A model generated the notes under the pieces. It worked only from the letters and a program-made list of their open reading frames with translations. It searched no databases and was not told the origin of the DNA. 64,000 nucleotides of DNA, taken from Micromonospora noduli. GTDB lineage: Bacteria > Actinomycetota > Actinomycetes > Mycobacteriales > Micromonosporaceae. A program made the translations under genes and the position numbers. Below are positions 42,747 to 52,550 of the stretch, one piece after another (the stretch's first letter is position 1; every line of letters begins with the position of its first letter). The stretch spans positions 186,001 through 250,000 of the forward strand of contig NZ_PYAK01000004.1 in the NCBI RefSeq assembly GCF_003264365.1, in the 5' to 3' direction.

Positions 42747-44641
42747 GGCAGCTCGGGGAAAAGCGCCAGCTCCGGCTTGTCGATCGGCACGACGAACCGC
42801 CGGTCCAAGAACCGGTTGCCACGCTCGCAGGTTGTCTCGGAGACGAACAAGCAAACGTGGCAGGCGGCCCCGTGCAGGAAGTCCGCCGGGTCCTGGGGCA
42901 GCCGTTCGGCACAGAGCGGGTCCGACGAGCAGTACATGGCGTCGGACAGCGCCCGCCGGGTAAGCCGTACCAGCGAGTCGTGCTCGGCCAGCGACACCAG
43001 CCCGCCGAGGGTGCCCTCGGCGTCCGGCACGGCGGTGTAGATAAGGATGCCCGCGCGCTGCGGGTCGGCCTCGGTCCCGGAATAAATCCGTTCGGAGAGA
43101 CTCGCCGAGCTGTATCCACACTCCAGGGCAATGGTGCGGATCAACAGGTGCGACAGGGTGTGCAGAGCGATGTAGCGCTCCCCCGGCCAGAGGTGCATCG
43201 GGTCGAACGGTCCCGCGATGCGACCGGAGTAGCGGTTCTTGCGGAACCGGGCATACGCGTCCCGGTGTTCCTGCATAACCTCCGTGTACTCGATCCGCTG
43301 TTCCCACGCGGCGAGCAGGTCCTCCGGCAGGCGCAGGAAGATGCCCTCGCCGCGTACCTCGCTGGCGGGTACCCAGGTCGCCGCCGCCTTGGACAGCGAC
43401 GCGCGGGTGACGAGGTCGGGGTCTTCCGGGTCGGGCGAGTCGAGTCGGGTGAAGCCGACCAGCGCACGCACCTCCCGCAACCGTTCGGCCTGGATCACGT
43501 CGGCGTAGACGTTCTTCAGCTCACCAGGAACACCGTCGGGGTCTCGGCGGAGGGTGAAGTCGTCCGTGGCCGGCGGCAGTTGTCCGGTGGAGAAGATCTC
43601 CCATTCTGGCGTCCGCAGGTCGGGGTAGCCCTTCTCCTCATCGTCGCCCTTGGCGCCGGTGCGGTGCCGCTCGATCGCCGTCCAGATTTCCTGGTCGCTC
43701 CACCGTTCCAGCTCGCGGAACGCCGGCACGACCGTCCGCAGGTACGGCAGCATGTCCACGTTGGGAACACCCTCCAGGGCGGCCCAGTGCTGTTCCACCT
43801 TGGCCTGGAGTTCGCTCGCGCCGGTGCGCGGCACAGCCAGGGCGGAGAGGGTCTGCGCGAACCACTGGTTCGACGCGCCGACGACCAGGAGCTTCAGCTC
43901 CGCACCGCCGCAGCCCTTCGGGTCGAAGTCGCCCAGGTGCGGTCGACGGCCACGACAGCGGGGCAGCTTGTCCCCGCCCCGTGGACCGAGGACCTCCTTC
44001 ATGTTGCGGCGGGCGCCGCAGGGGACGCACTTGATCTCGACGTTGGCGCCCAGGTTGCCGCCGCGGTCATCCATCTTCAGCTTGGGATGGCTGGCGTTGG
44101 GGCAGGCACCGCCCTGGTGGACGAAGTGGGCGTACGGGAAGTCGTCGAGGTGGCCGGCGGTGCAGGCAAGCACGAACCGGGCACCCACCGCCATCGGCTT
44201 GCGCCCCGACTTCTTGCGGCTGCACACCGTGTGGAAGAAGCGGGCCTCGTGTGGCTTGCGCGGTTTGGAGTTCTCGAAGCCGAAGACGTTCGAGTCGATC
44301 GGGGCCAGGTCGTCGCAGGCGGTGCAGCGCAGCCAACCGGGGAACGGCGTGATCGGCACGCCCACTCGGCCGGCCGGGCCGGTCGGCTCTCGGTCGGTAC
44401 CGTCCAGCCACGGCGCCGGACGCAGTTCCTTGACGGAACGCAACCCCAGCGCCCGCACGGCGGCGAGCAGCCGGGGCTCCACGATCTCCTCCCACTGGGG
44501 CACAACCGAGTAGTTCCAGTCGTCGAGCCCTCGGACGAGAACGGAGAAGTTGGGCAGGTCGACAATCGAGCCGACTCCGGTGGTGAACATCAGGTGGCTG
44601 GGGCGGACGGCACCGACCCGCCGGAAGTAGTTGGCGGCCAT
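42743..44641 (-). CDS. drmB: DISARM protein DrmB (DUF1998)
   Basis: 632 aa with the DUF1998 signature. It begins ANYFRRVGAVRPSHLMFTTGVGSIVDLP, the usual DrmB opening. Cysteine pairs suited to zinc binding occur at LRCTACDD (about 105), KCVPCGARR (about 205) and CHVCLFVSETTCERGN (about 596-610). LHTLSHLLIR and GILIYTAVPDAEGTLGGLV belong to the DUF1998 region. DrmB forms a complex with the helicase DrmA, loading on phage DNA with free 5' ends. The start overlaps the drmA stop by 4 bp (ATGA). Confidence 0.95.
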   Translation of the reverse strand: MAANYFRRVGAVRPSHLMFTTGVGSIVDLPNFSVLVRGLDDWNYSVVPQWEEIVEPRLLAAVRALGLRSVKELRPAPWLDGTDREPTGPAGRVGVPITPFPGWLRCTACDDLAPIDSNVFGFENSKPRKPHEARFFHTVCSRKKSGRKPMAVGARFVLACTAGHLDDFPYAHFVHQGGACPNASHPKLKMDDRGGNLGANVEIKCVPCGARRNMKEVLGPRGGDKLPRCRGRRPHLGDFDPKGCGGAELKLLVVGASNQWFAQTLSALAVPRTGASELQAKVEQHWAALEGVPNVDMLPYLRTVVPAFRELERWSDQEIWTAIERHRTGAKGDDEEKGYPDLRTPEWEIFSTGQLPPATDDFTLRRDPDGVPGELKNVYADVIQAERLREVRALVGFTRLDSPDPEDPDLVTRASLSKAAATWVPASEVRGEGIFLRLPEDLLAAWEQRIEYTEVMQEHRDAYARFRKNRYSGRIAGPFDPMHLWPGERYIALHTLSHLLIRTIALECGYSSASLSERIYSGTEADPQRAGILIYTAVPDAEGTLGGLVSLAEHDSLVRLTRRALSDAMYCSSDPLCAERLPQDPADFLHGAACHVCLFVSETTCERGNRFLDRRFVVPIDKPELALFPELP

Positions 44642-47600
44642 CAGTTGCCCTTCCCGGTCAGCGTCGATTCGCCCAGCTCATCCCCGTCGGGCAAATCCTC
44701 ATCCCGTTTACCGTCGGTCTGCGGGCCGAAGGACCACTCCGGCGTCCCGTACTGCGGGTTGAAGATTTCCCCGCCGGCGGGCAGCACCAGGTTGATTTCG
44801 TTCTCGGTTTCCCGCATGGACATGCCGACCGTCAGGCCGGTCCACCGCCCGCCACCGGCCACGGTCATCAGGCCATCCAGCTTCTGTTGCTTGAACGTGC
44901 CCTCTGAGTAGCCGAGCCGGGACGAGCCGGTCTTCTTCTTGTTCCATGCGTCGCGGAGCGTGTTGAGCCGCTCCTGGAGGTAGTCGCGACCGCGCGTACC
45001 GCCGATCGCTTCGGCGCGGGCCAGCAGCCGGCCGATGACCCGCTGCACCTCCGGGCCATCGAGCGGCACGTCATGGGCGTCGGTGTTGCGGGAGAAGCTG
45101 TCCTCGCCGTTGCGCACGGCCGCGACGAGGGTCGCGGTGGTGCCTCGGTCCAGCGCCCGCCGGGTGTACGGGGTGACCGACAGTGCCTCCACCTGACGGT
45201 AGAAGGTTGCGTGGTAGTACTCGAAGTCCTCGTAGTGGGCCAGGTCCCGCGGCCTCGTCCAGTTGTAGAGGGTGACCACCAGGCCGGGCCGCTTCGCGTC
45301 GCGGCCGACCCGCGAAGACGCCTGGATGTACTCGGCGGTGTTCTTCGGCTGCCCGGTGACGACCATCAGGCCGAAGCGGGACACGTCGACGCCGACCTGG
45401 AGCATCGAGGTGGCGAGCACCGCGTCGACCGGCACCCGATTCTCGTCCTGTCGTTGGTAGAAGCTCTGGGTGACCGGGTGCAGGGACAGCTTCGGGTTCG
45501 ACGCGGTCTTGGCCTTGAACGCGTCCCGCATGTCCTCCAGCACCGCCCGCCGTCGGGCAGTGGTGTCGAGCTCCGGGTCGAAGCCGTTCTCCAGCCGCTT
45601 GAGCACCTCACTGATGTCGGCGGAGGAGACCCGGGAGGTTAGTTCCTGCACGTTGAGCATCTGCGTGCCGGCGATCCGGTCGGAGAGTCCCTTGCGTCGG
45701 CCGTGGCTGCGGACGCGGGTGGTGACCTGGTCGTCGAGGAGACGGCGCATGCCGGCCAACTCGCGGGTGGCGCTGAAGTAGCCGACGGTAGTCATGTAAG
45801 GGTCGGCCGGCTGCCCGTACGTGTCGAAGAGGGTCTGCCCGGCGATGAGCAGGATCTCCGAGACGCGGATCTCTGCCGACTTCATTCGAACGCCGTGCGC
45901 ACAGATGCCCAGGTATCGGCGGCCGGGATTCTGCACGGTGACCGGCACCTGTCGGCTGAAGAACGTGTCGGTGATGTCGATGACCGGCGGCGGGAAGACG
46001 GCGAGCTGTCGGCCGAAGACGCCGAGCACCTGCTCCCGGGCCCGCTTGGTGGTCGCCGTGGACGCCACGATCTTCGGCCCGGCCTCGCGGCCACCGGGCA
46101 ACGACCAGGTACAGAGCTGGTCGACGGCCGCCTCGAACAGGCCGACGATGGTGCCGAGCGCACCGGAGATGAGGTGCAGCTCGTCCTGGATGATCAGGTC
46201 CGGCGGGCGCAGCCGGATGACCGGCTCACTGTTGACGGCCGGCAGCTTGCCCTTCTTGTTGTGCCGAGCCCCGCAACCGGTCTTTGCGTCCAGGTCGTCG
46301 TGCCGGTAGCCGTGCCGGGGGCAGCGCTCCCGCACCCGACCGAAGAGCATCCCGGCGAAGCCCCGCCAGGGCAGCTGGGCGAGCTTGTCGACGGTGGCGA
46401 TGACCAGGCTGGGGGCGTACCGGTAGATCTCCTCGTCGATCGTGAGGATCGGCAGGCCCTCGGCGGAGCGGGTCCGGGAGAACGGGCAGGCGTCCCCGCC
46501 TTCGGCCTCGGGGCAGAAGACCAGGACCCGCCGCTCATCCTCGCGGACGGTCAGGTCACGCTCGGCGCGCAGCTTCGACCCGCACCACGGGCAGCTCAAC
46601 GTCTGCAGGACGTTGGTGAACTTGCCGCTGCCGGCCTCGCGCGCCTCCGCGATCTGCTCGGAGGCTTCGGTGAACCAGTTCGGCGACACCCCGCCACCGA
46701 CCCACAGCCCGATCCGGAACGGTTCGGCACCCCAGGTGCTCTCGGCCTGTCGGCGCAGCACCTCGGCAGCGCAAACCAGGGCAGCGGCCCGCTGGAACTG
46801 CTGCGCGGTGAGCAGCCGCAGCGTGTACCGCATCAGCACGGCCACACCGCCCGCGCCGCTGCGGGCGTCCGCACCAGCACCGACCACGCCCTGGAGACGA
46901 CGGATCGCGAAGGTGAAAGCGGTCAGCCCGAGGTACGCCTCCGTTTTGCCACCACCGGTGGGAAAGAAGAGCAGGTCGACGGTCGCGTCCCGGTCGGCGG
47001 CCCGCTCCGAATGCGCCGGATCGGTGATCGACGGCAGATTCAGCAGTACGAACGCGAGCTGGAACGGGCGCCAGGAGGCGGCTGCGGCGCCGCGCGCGTC
47101 GATGGCGGCCCTGGCCTTCGCGTACGACAGGCCTTGCTCCTCGCGGAGCCGGGCAACCTCGCTGTGTCGACGTTGCAGCGCCATCGCTTCGTTGGCGAAG
47201 CGGAAAGCAGCGATGGCATCAGCGTGTTTCTCGGTCTCCGGATCGGTGAGCAGCGCGATGCCGGCCCGGATCCGCTCGGCGGCCCGGCGCGCGTTGAACA
47301 CGGCGGTCACGGCGGCGGGACGCAGCGGCTCCGGTAGGCCGGGGATCTTGGCCTCTTCGTCGTCCAGCCAGTCCTCGTACCCATCGGCCAGTGGCGCGAG
47401 CCGGGTACGCAGCCGGTCAATGTCGGCGGTGGAGAGCGCGTCCATGGACAGTTCCACGCCCGCCAGGCCGCTGTCTTTTCCAACCTGAGCGACGGTCGCC
47501 GGCACGTTGTGGGTGGGCAGCCAGGTGGTCGCGAGCTGATACGCGCACCGCTCGTCCTCACGCACCGACGGGTGGACGGCGACGTTGCGGCCGGAGGCGT

Positions 47601-48477
47601 AGCGGCGCTGCGACCGGTAGAGGAGTCGCAGGTGCGTCTCCTCCAGATCGTCACCGACGCCCTGCACCCCGTCCAGCGGGTCATCGATCGGCAGGAAGAC
47701 GGCGGCAGCGCCGTCCAGCGCGCTCACCGTCAGGGCGGCCTGGAACAGCCAGGTCGTGTCGCCGTTACTGGTCACCTCGGACTGGGTGTTGATGAGTGCG
47801 AGCTGCACCACCCGGCGGCCGTCGCGCGGCCGGACCTCGACGGCCAGGTGCACGCCCGGCTCGTCCTCGTCCGCCACCGTCAGCGGCATCCGGTAGGACG
47901 ACTCGCTGTCGAGGCGGACCTCCTTGCGGTACGACATCGGCTCGCGGTACCAGACCCGGCGCTTCTTGCCCTTCTCGTCCTCGGACTCGCGCAGGTCGTA
48001 GCGACCCCAGTCAGCGGTCACGGTGAGCACGTCGACGTCGCCGGGAACGGCGAACGACAGGCCCATGGACGAGGCCCACATCTTGCCCAGGTTCTGCGGG
48101 GTGACCACCTCGGGCAGCTCGGCCTCCGCGCCGTCGCCCTGGACGGCGGAGTCCACGTCTGCCACCTCGGCCGCCTCACGACGGTCGGAGCGCGGGCGCT
48201 GCTTCGGGCCGAGCATGCCGACGAGGTAGCGCTCACGCGGGCCCATCGCGCCGGACCGGAACTCCTCACGCTCGCCGTCCCACGGGCCGAGCAAGTCCCG
48301 CCCGATCAGCTCCTCAAGCTCGTCCCGGACCTGGTAAGACGTCACCTCGGGGAACGTCTGCGGTACGTCGAGCGGCGGAACCGGCGCGGGCTGGTCGGTA
48401 TCGCCTCTACCGGACAGCGATAGCGCCTGCTGCTCGCCACGGGGGTGAGGGAAAAGGCCACCCTGTACGTCGACCAT
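44641..48477 (-). CDS. drmA: DISARM helicase DrmA
   Basis: SF2 helicase of 1278 aa, the motor of DISARM. Walker A is LFFPTGGGKTEAYLG near residue 507, the DEAH-type box is written IIQDELHLISG near 764, and motif VI is QASSRVGRDAKRPG near 1056. A zinc motif CPWCGSKLR lies near 631, within a large insertion between Walker A and the DEAH box, as in other DrmA proteins. The N-terminal 450 residues are the family's extended region. The start shares one base with the drmMI stop (TGATG). The position between the methylase and drmB genes is the class 1 DISARM order. Confidence 0.95.
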   Translation of the reverse strand: MVDVQGGLFPHPRGEQQALSLSGRGDTDQPAPVPPLDVPQTFPEVTSYQVRDELEELIGRDLLGPWDGEREEFRSGAMGPRERYLVGMLGPKQRPRSDRREAAEVADVDSAVQGDGAEAELPEVVTPQNLGKMWASSMGLSFAVPGDVDVLTVTADWGRYDLRESEDEKGKKRRVWYREPMSYRKEVRLDSESSYRMPLTVADEDEPGVHLAVEVRPRDGRRVVQLALINTQSEVTSNGDTTWLFQAALTVSALDGAAAVFLPIDDPLDGVQGVGDDLEETHLRLLYRSQRRYASGRNVAVHPSVREDERCAYQLATTWLPTHNVPATVAQVGKDSGLAGVELSMDALSTADIDRLRTRLAPLADGYEDWLDDEEAKIPGLPEPLRPAAVTAVFNARRAAERIRAGIALLTDPETEKHADAIAAFRFANEAMALQRRHSEVARLREEQGLSYAKARAAIDARGAAAASWRPFQLAFVLLNLPSITDPAHSERAADRDATVDLLFFPTGGGKTEAYLGLTAFTFAIRRLQGVVGAGADARSGAGGVAVLMRYTLRLLTAQQFQRAAALVCAAEVLRRQAESTWGAEPFRIGLWVGGGVSPNWFTEASEQIAEAREAGSGKFTNVLQTLSCPWCGSKLRAERDLTVREDERRVLVFCPEAEGGDACPFSRTRSAEGLPILTIDEEIYRYAPSLVIATVDKLAQLPWRGFAGMLFGRVRERCPRHGYRHDDLDAKTGCGARHNKKGKLPAVNSEPVIRLRPPDLIIQDELHLISGALGTIVGLFEAAVDQLCTWSLPGGREAGPKIVASTATTKRAREQVLGVFGRQLAVFPPPVIDITDTFFSRQVPVTVQNPGRRYLGICAHGVRMKSAEIRVSEILLIAGQTLFDTYGQPADPYMTTVGYFSATRELAGMRRLLDDQVTTRVRSHGRRKGLSDRIAGTQMLNVQELTSRVSSADISEVLKRLENGFDPELDTTARRRAVLEDMRDAFKAKTASNPKLSLHPVTQSFYQRQDENRVPVDAVLATSMLQVGVDVSRFGLMVVTGQPKNTAEYIQASSRVGRDAKRPGLVVTLYNWTRPRDLAHYEDFEYYHATFYRQVEALSVTPYTRRALDRGTTATLVAAVRNGEDSFSRNTDAHDVPLDGPEVQRVIGRLLARAEAIGGTRGRDYLQERLNTLRDAWNKKKTGSSRLGYSEGTFKQQKLDGLMTVAGGGRWTGLTVGMSMRETENEINLVLPAGGEIFNPQYGTPEWSFGPQTDGKRDEDLPDGDELGESTLTGKGN

Positions 48478-51400
48478 CAGAACAACGTCCCTTCTGCGGT
48501 CTTCGCCTTGCGGCCGGTCTTCTTGTCGTGCAGCCCTTTCGCCTCTTCCTCGGCGTAGCGCTGGTGGTTCAGTTCCAGCAGCCGGTCAAGGATCTCGCGT
48601 TGCGTCGTTGGTCCAAGGGTGTAGCGGACGTAGGCGCCGGCCTTGTGGAAGCCGTGGTCAAGTCCCCCTGCGACCAAGTCGTTCCACCCGTAAGCGAGGC
48701 AGACCGCTTCGTCGACGTCGCGATGAATCCGCCGCAACTCCATGATGTCCGCGTCCTGGCAATTGGGGTCGAACACGAGCTTGTAAGTGGCCGTCAGACC
48801 CGCCTTCCTGCTTAGCATCACATCCCGTCGGAATGTGTCCAAGCGGGCCCCCAGCGCCCGCATCTTCGCCGTCAGCTCCGGCAGCGCGAATGTCTCGAAC
48901 ACATCCGACGGCGTGTAACGGAGATCGGCCTTCATCGACGATGCCCGGCTGGCCGCCCACCAGTAGTGCGGCGCGCTCGATAGCAGCGCCAACACCGCCA
49001 TGTCATCCGTCGCAAATACTCCGAGTGCGTGTGAGAAGACCTGACCAGTCGGCACCATCACCGGCATGACCGTCTTGCTCACCTTAGTCAAGACGAGTAC
49101 CCGATCGAAGGTTGATATAGCTCTCAACATCGCCGGCCGCTTATCTGCATACTGCCAATAGCGCTCCGGGAGGGGCCGGCGAAGGACGTAAGTACCATCC
49201 GGCTTCCTCCGCTGCCGCTCCGGCTTCACATAGGATTCAACGATGGCAAATACAGCGGGATACGTCTTCGCCTTCTGCTCAGGCCAGTCATGAAAGTTAA
49301 TAACCCAGCGACTTGCCGAGGAATCTGAACGAGAGTTGACGTCCTCGCCATTGAGGTAGGGGGACACCACCTCAGCATTACGCTGGTCACTCTCGACAAG
49401 CACCTGCGCCTTTCTGGGATCAAGCACGAAGCCCATGCCTGTCACTTTGGAGCCCTCAAAGGCCATCCCTGCATTCGCTACCAGCTGATAGGGGCTCCCA
49501 GACACGCGCGAAGCGGGATCCAGCGAGGTTGTAATTGTGTCGGCCGCGACGCCATCCGCGAACCTAGATGCACCGGCGCCGAGGGTTGCCCGGGATGTCC
49601 ACACAGCACAATATTCGAGCGCGGCACTCTGAGCCGGCCATGGTCGACTTTTGATCGAGCGTCGAATTGTGACCCCCCGCTCCACCAACTGATCGAGGCC
49701 TACTTCCCGGGTGTCCCCCTGAGCAAGGGTGTTAGTAGCGATAAGCCCGGCCTGGCCGTAGCGGTTGAGCAACTCGTGAGCCCTGAGCACGAAGTAAGCG
49801 ACTAAATCGCATCGCCCTCCAGCACGCAACCGACCAGCTATCCCTTCCACTAGGTACTCCCGGTAGGCAATGCCCATTGGACCAGTGATCTTGGTGCCAC
49901 CTAGGAACGGGGGGTTCCCAATGACGGCATCGAAGCCCTGGCGCTCGAAGACCTCAGGGAAAGCCATCGGCCAGTGCAGGGGCTTTCGCTCGAACGAGCC
50001 TGGAACATGGCCGGTAGCCAGCCACCGCGTCCGCCGCCGATCGACCGGCTGCCTGTCAGAGCCGGAGGCGACGTCGTTGGCGAGCTTGGCTGCCTCGAGA
50101 GCTCCGGCCTCAATGCCGCGCTCGCCCCGGATCACGTTGGCGAGCGCCGCACCGACCGTCAGATCCGCGAAAAGGGTGAAAAGCTCCGCCTTCTCGGTTG
50201 CGGCCTTGAGCAGCTCACGCTTCCTCGCCATCGAAGCCATCGGATCGTCGCCTAAGTCGACCTCGGCAATGGCCCGTCGGTCGTCGGCGACCTCCGCCAT
50301 CACGGACTGAAGCTTGGAGGTGAAGTCGTGCAGCGTGCCCTCGTGCAGCTTCCTGCCCTTCTTCGGGTCCAGATGCATATATTCAAGCTGTTCCAGCGAG
50401 GTTATGCCGAGGAGCGAGTCGCCGGCGACGAGGCGGTCATCAAGGAAGGTGAAGGGGCGTTTCGGGTCCATCGAAACCAACCAGAGCGAGAGCTTCGCCA
50501 TCTCCACCGCCATCGGGTTGATGTCCACCCCGTACAGGCAGTGCTCGATGACCTGCCGCCGCGCCTCCACCACCAATGAGTCCTCGTCGGCGTCCACCGG
50601 CCGATCGACCCCACGCTGCTGATAGGCGGACGCCCGCTCGTCCCCTTCCCGCGACCACGCCTCGATCAGGTGACCTGCCAAGTAACGAGCCGCAGCCACC
50701 AGGAACGCCGCCGACCCCATGGCGATGTCGGCGACCTTGAGGGCCAGGATCTCCTCACTAGACTTTGACTTCCACTGTGACTTATCGGCGGTCTGCAACG
50801 GCCCCGGCTCGTAGACCAGCGGCTCCAAGGCACCCTCGACCACCTCTTCCGCGAGGAAGCGCGGTGTGTAGTGCGTGCCGGTGTTGCGGCGCAGCGCGGA
50901 CTCGGTGACGAAGAGCGCACCGGGCAGGATCACCACGGGCAGACCCCGCAGGTCCTCACGTATGACCCCGATGAACGTCAGCAGCCGCTCGGAGAGCGGG
51001 TAGTCGCCACCGGTGACGGCAAGCAGCTTTTTGCGGGCCTCCTCGCGCTCCACCCCGTCGAGCGGTGCCAGCCGCTTGGTCAGTGCCGCGACCGATCCGA
51101 TCTTCGAGTCCTTGTACTTCTCGGCGAGCGCCTTGGCCAGCGCGGGCACGTCGGACGCCAGCTCACCCAAAGCCTCCAGGTCGGCGAGCGCGACCTCCTC
51201 CTCCAGCCCTTCCTTGCCGATCAGCCCGACGGTCACGTCCTCCGCACGGAAGCCCTCAAAGGAGAGCAGGCCCTCGTAGACGTACCCAATCTGCTCGACG
51301 TCGAGGGCGCGGAAGCTGAGCGTGCGGCGCTCGCGGGACCGGCCGGTGCCGATCTCGACGTACTGCACGGCGCGCAGCATGTGCAGCACAGTCCGGTCGT

Positions 51401-52550
51401 CGATGGTCAGCGGCAGCCACGACGCGCCGTCCGGATCGAAGAGCGACCCGTCATGGCCGTGCATGGTGAGCCGGCGGTGGTCAACGCCGCGGTAGACGGC
51501 GTTGAAGAGAGCAAGCAGTCGGTGCCAGGCGGCGGAGCTGTGCTCCAGATCTTCCTCGCTGCCTTCGATGACCCGTTGCTCCAGCTCGGCGCAGAGCCGC
51601 CCCGCCGAGTACGCCTTCACATACAGCTCGTTGTCGGCGGGGAGTAGCTTGCGCTCCTCGGCGAACAGCAGGAAGACGATCCGCATCATGACGGAGACAG
51701 CGCCCCGGTAGACGTCATGCGCGTCGACGTCCTGGAGGCCGCGCCCGCCGAGTTCCCGGTCCCGCACGTCGGTGCGGCCCATTGCGGCCACCAGCAGTTC
51801 GACGGCCTGGCGGACCTGGACGCCGAGGGCCTCGGTGATCTCCTCCTGGCTGCCGAGGCTGGCTCGCAGCAGCGGCACCAGCCGCTCGGCATCGGGGACG
51901 CCGAAGAACCGGTGCCGGGACAGCAGCGAGACGACGGCGCGAACCACGTCGCGCTCGGCCGCCTCGGGCCACGCCACCGCGTCGAAGACGGCCGTGGTGG
52001 TGACGCCGCCGCGCGGTGCCCAGACCAGCGTCCACCACCGGCCGTCGGTGACCAGACCCAGCTCGATGTTGTGGTGGCGGCAGAGGTGGGCGAGCCGGTC
52101 GACTGGGGTCGCCGCCCACGCGGAATCACGAATCCGGGCGGTCGGCTGGCTGCCGGCCGGGCAGACCATCCCCAGCATCCGTACGCTGTCGGGCTTGATC
52201 TCCTCGCCCGGCTCCACTAGCGCAAACGACGGTCGCAGCTCGGTGTCGTGTTCGGCGACGGTGTGCGCGAGCGCATCGAGGCCCTCGGTGTGCAGGGTGT
52301 CGCCCCAGCCGAGCAGATCACCCAGCACGTAGTCGATCCAGGGCAGCTGGCCCGCGACGGTGTCGGCCTGCCAGGTGGCGTGCTCCTGGCGCAGCCGCTC
52401 GCGGGTCTTCTTGTCGAGCGCGTCCAGCGTCGGCCAGGTGGCGCGGAGCACCGGCAGGCTCAGGAACGGCCCGCTGACCTCGACCAGGCTCAACCAGTTG
52501 CGGTGCTGCTCGGCGCCGTCGGGCGCGGGACGTCGGAAGGTACGGCTCAT
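48477..52550 (-). CDS. drmMI: DISARM class 1 adenine methylase DrmMI (PglX-like)
   Basis: 1357 aa, type IIG-like N6-adenine methyltransferase. The SAM motif region is VADIAMGSAAFLVAAARYL near residue 608, CLYGVDINPMAVEMAKLSLWL follows, and the catalytic motif is VIGNPPFLGG near 878. The C-terminal about 430 residues hold the target-recognition region. Self-DNA methylation should protect the host from DrmABC. Base composition drops inside the recognition region: 49201-49440 is about 56 % G+C by hand count, against 77 % for a sampled line of drmA, suggesting domain replacement by recombination. ATG 52550 overlaps the drmD stop (ATGA). Confidence 0.95.
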   Translation of the reverse strand: MSRTFRRPAPDGAEQHRNWLSLVEVSGPFLSLPVLRATWPTLDALDKKTRERLRQEHATWQADTVAGQLPWIDYVLGDLLGWGDTLHTEGLDALAHTVAEHDTELRPSFALVEPGEEIKPDSVRMLGMVCPAGSQPTARIRDSAWAATPVDRLAHLCRHHNIELGLVTDGRWWTLVWAPRGGVTTTAVFDAVAWPEAAERDVVRAVVSLLSRHRFFGVPDAERLVPLLRASLGSQEEITEALGVQVRQAVELLVAAMGRTDVRDRELGGRGLQDVDAHDVYRGAVSVMMRIVFLLFAEERKLLPADNELYVKAYSAGRLCAELEQRVIEGSEEDLEHSSAAWHRLLALFNAVYRGVDHRRLTMHGHDGSLFDPDGASWLPLTIDDRTVLHMLRAVQYVEIGTGRSRERRTLSFRALDVEQIGYVYEGLLSFEGFRAEDVTVGLIGKEGLEEEVALADLEALGELASDVPALAKALAEKYKDSKIGSVAALTKRLAPLDGVEREEARKKLLAVTGGDYPLSERLLTFIGVIREDLRGLPVVILPGALFVTESALRRNTGTHYTPRFLAEEVVEGALEPLVYEPGPLQTADKSQWKSKSSEEILALKVADIAMGSAAFLVAAARYLAGHLIEAWSREGDERASAYQQRGVDRPVDADEDSLVVEARRQVIEHCLYGVDINPMAVEMAKLSLWLVSMDPKRPFTFLDDRLVAGDSLLGITSLEQLEYMHLDPKKGRKLHEGTLHDFTSKLQSVMAEVADDRRAIAEVDLGDDPMASMARKRELLKAATEKAELFTLFADLTVGAALANVIRGERGIEAGALEAAKLANDVASGSDRQPVDRRRTRWLATGHVPGSFERKPLHWPMAFPEVFERQGFDAVIGNPPFLGGTKITGPMGIAYREYLVEGIAGRLRAGGRCDLVAYFVLRAHELLNRYGQAGLIATNTLAQGDTREVGLDQLVERGVTIRRSIKSRPWPAQSAALEYCAVWTSRATLGAGASRFADGVAADTITTSLDPASRVSGSPYQLVANAGMAFEGSKVTGMGFVLDPRKAQVLVESDQRNAEVVSPYLNGEDVNSRSDSSASRWVINFHDWPEQKAKTYPAVFAIVESYVKPERQRRKPDGTYVLRRPLPERYWQYADKRPAMLRAISTFDRVLVLTKVSKTVMPVMVPTGQVFSHALGVFATDDMAVLALLSSAPHYWWAASRASSMKADLRYTPSDVFETFALPELTAKMRALGARLDTFRRDVMLSRKAGLTATYKLVFDPNCQDADIMELRRIHRDVDEAVCLAYGWNDLVAGGLDHGFHKAGAYVRYTLGPTTQREILDRLLELNHQRYAEEEAKGLHDKKTGRKAKTAEGTLF

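Noticed and set aside
45703-47337. Long open frame on the plus strand opposite drmA (similar ones at 64-1797, 11313-12770, 5957-8311, and minus-strand 61923-63557)
   Set aside because: These are antisense shadows produced by high G+C third positions. The opposite strand holds a gene with clear family motifs, and the shadows show Arg/Gly/Asp-rich low-complexity translations.
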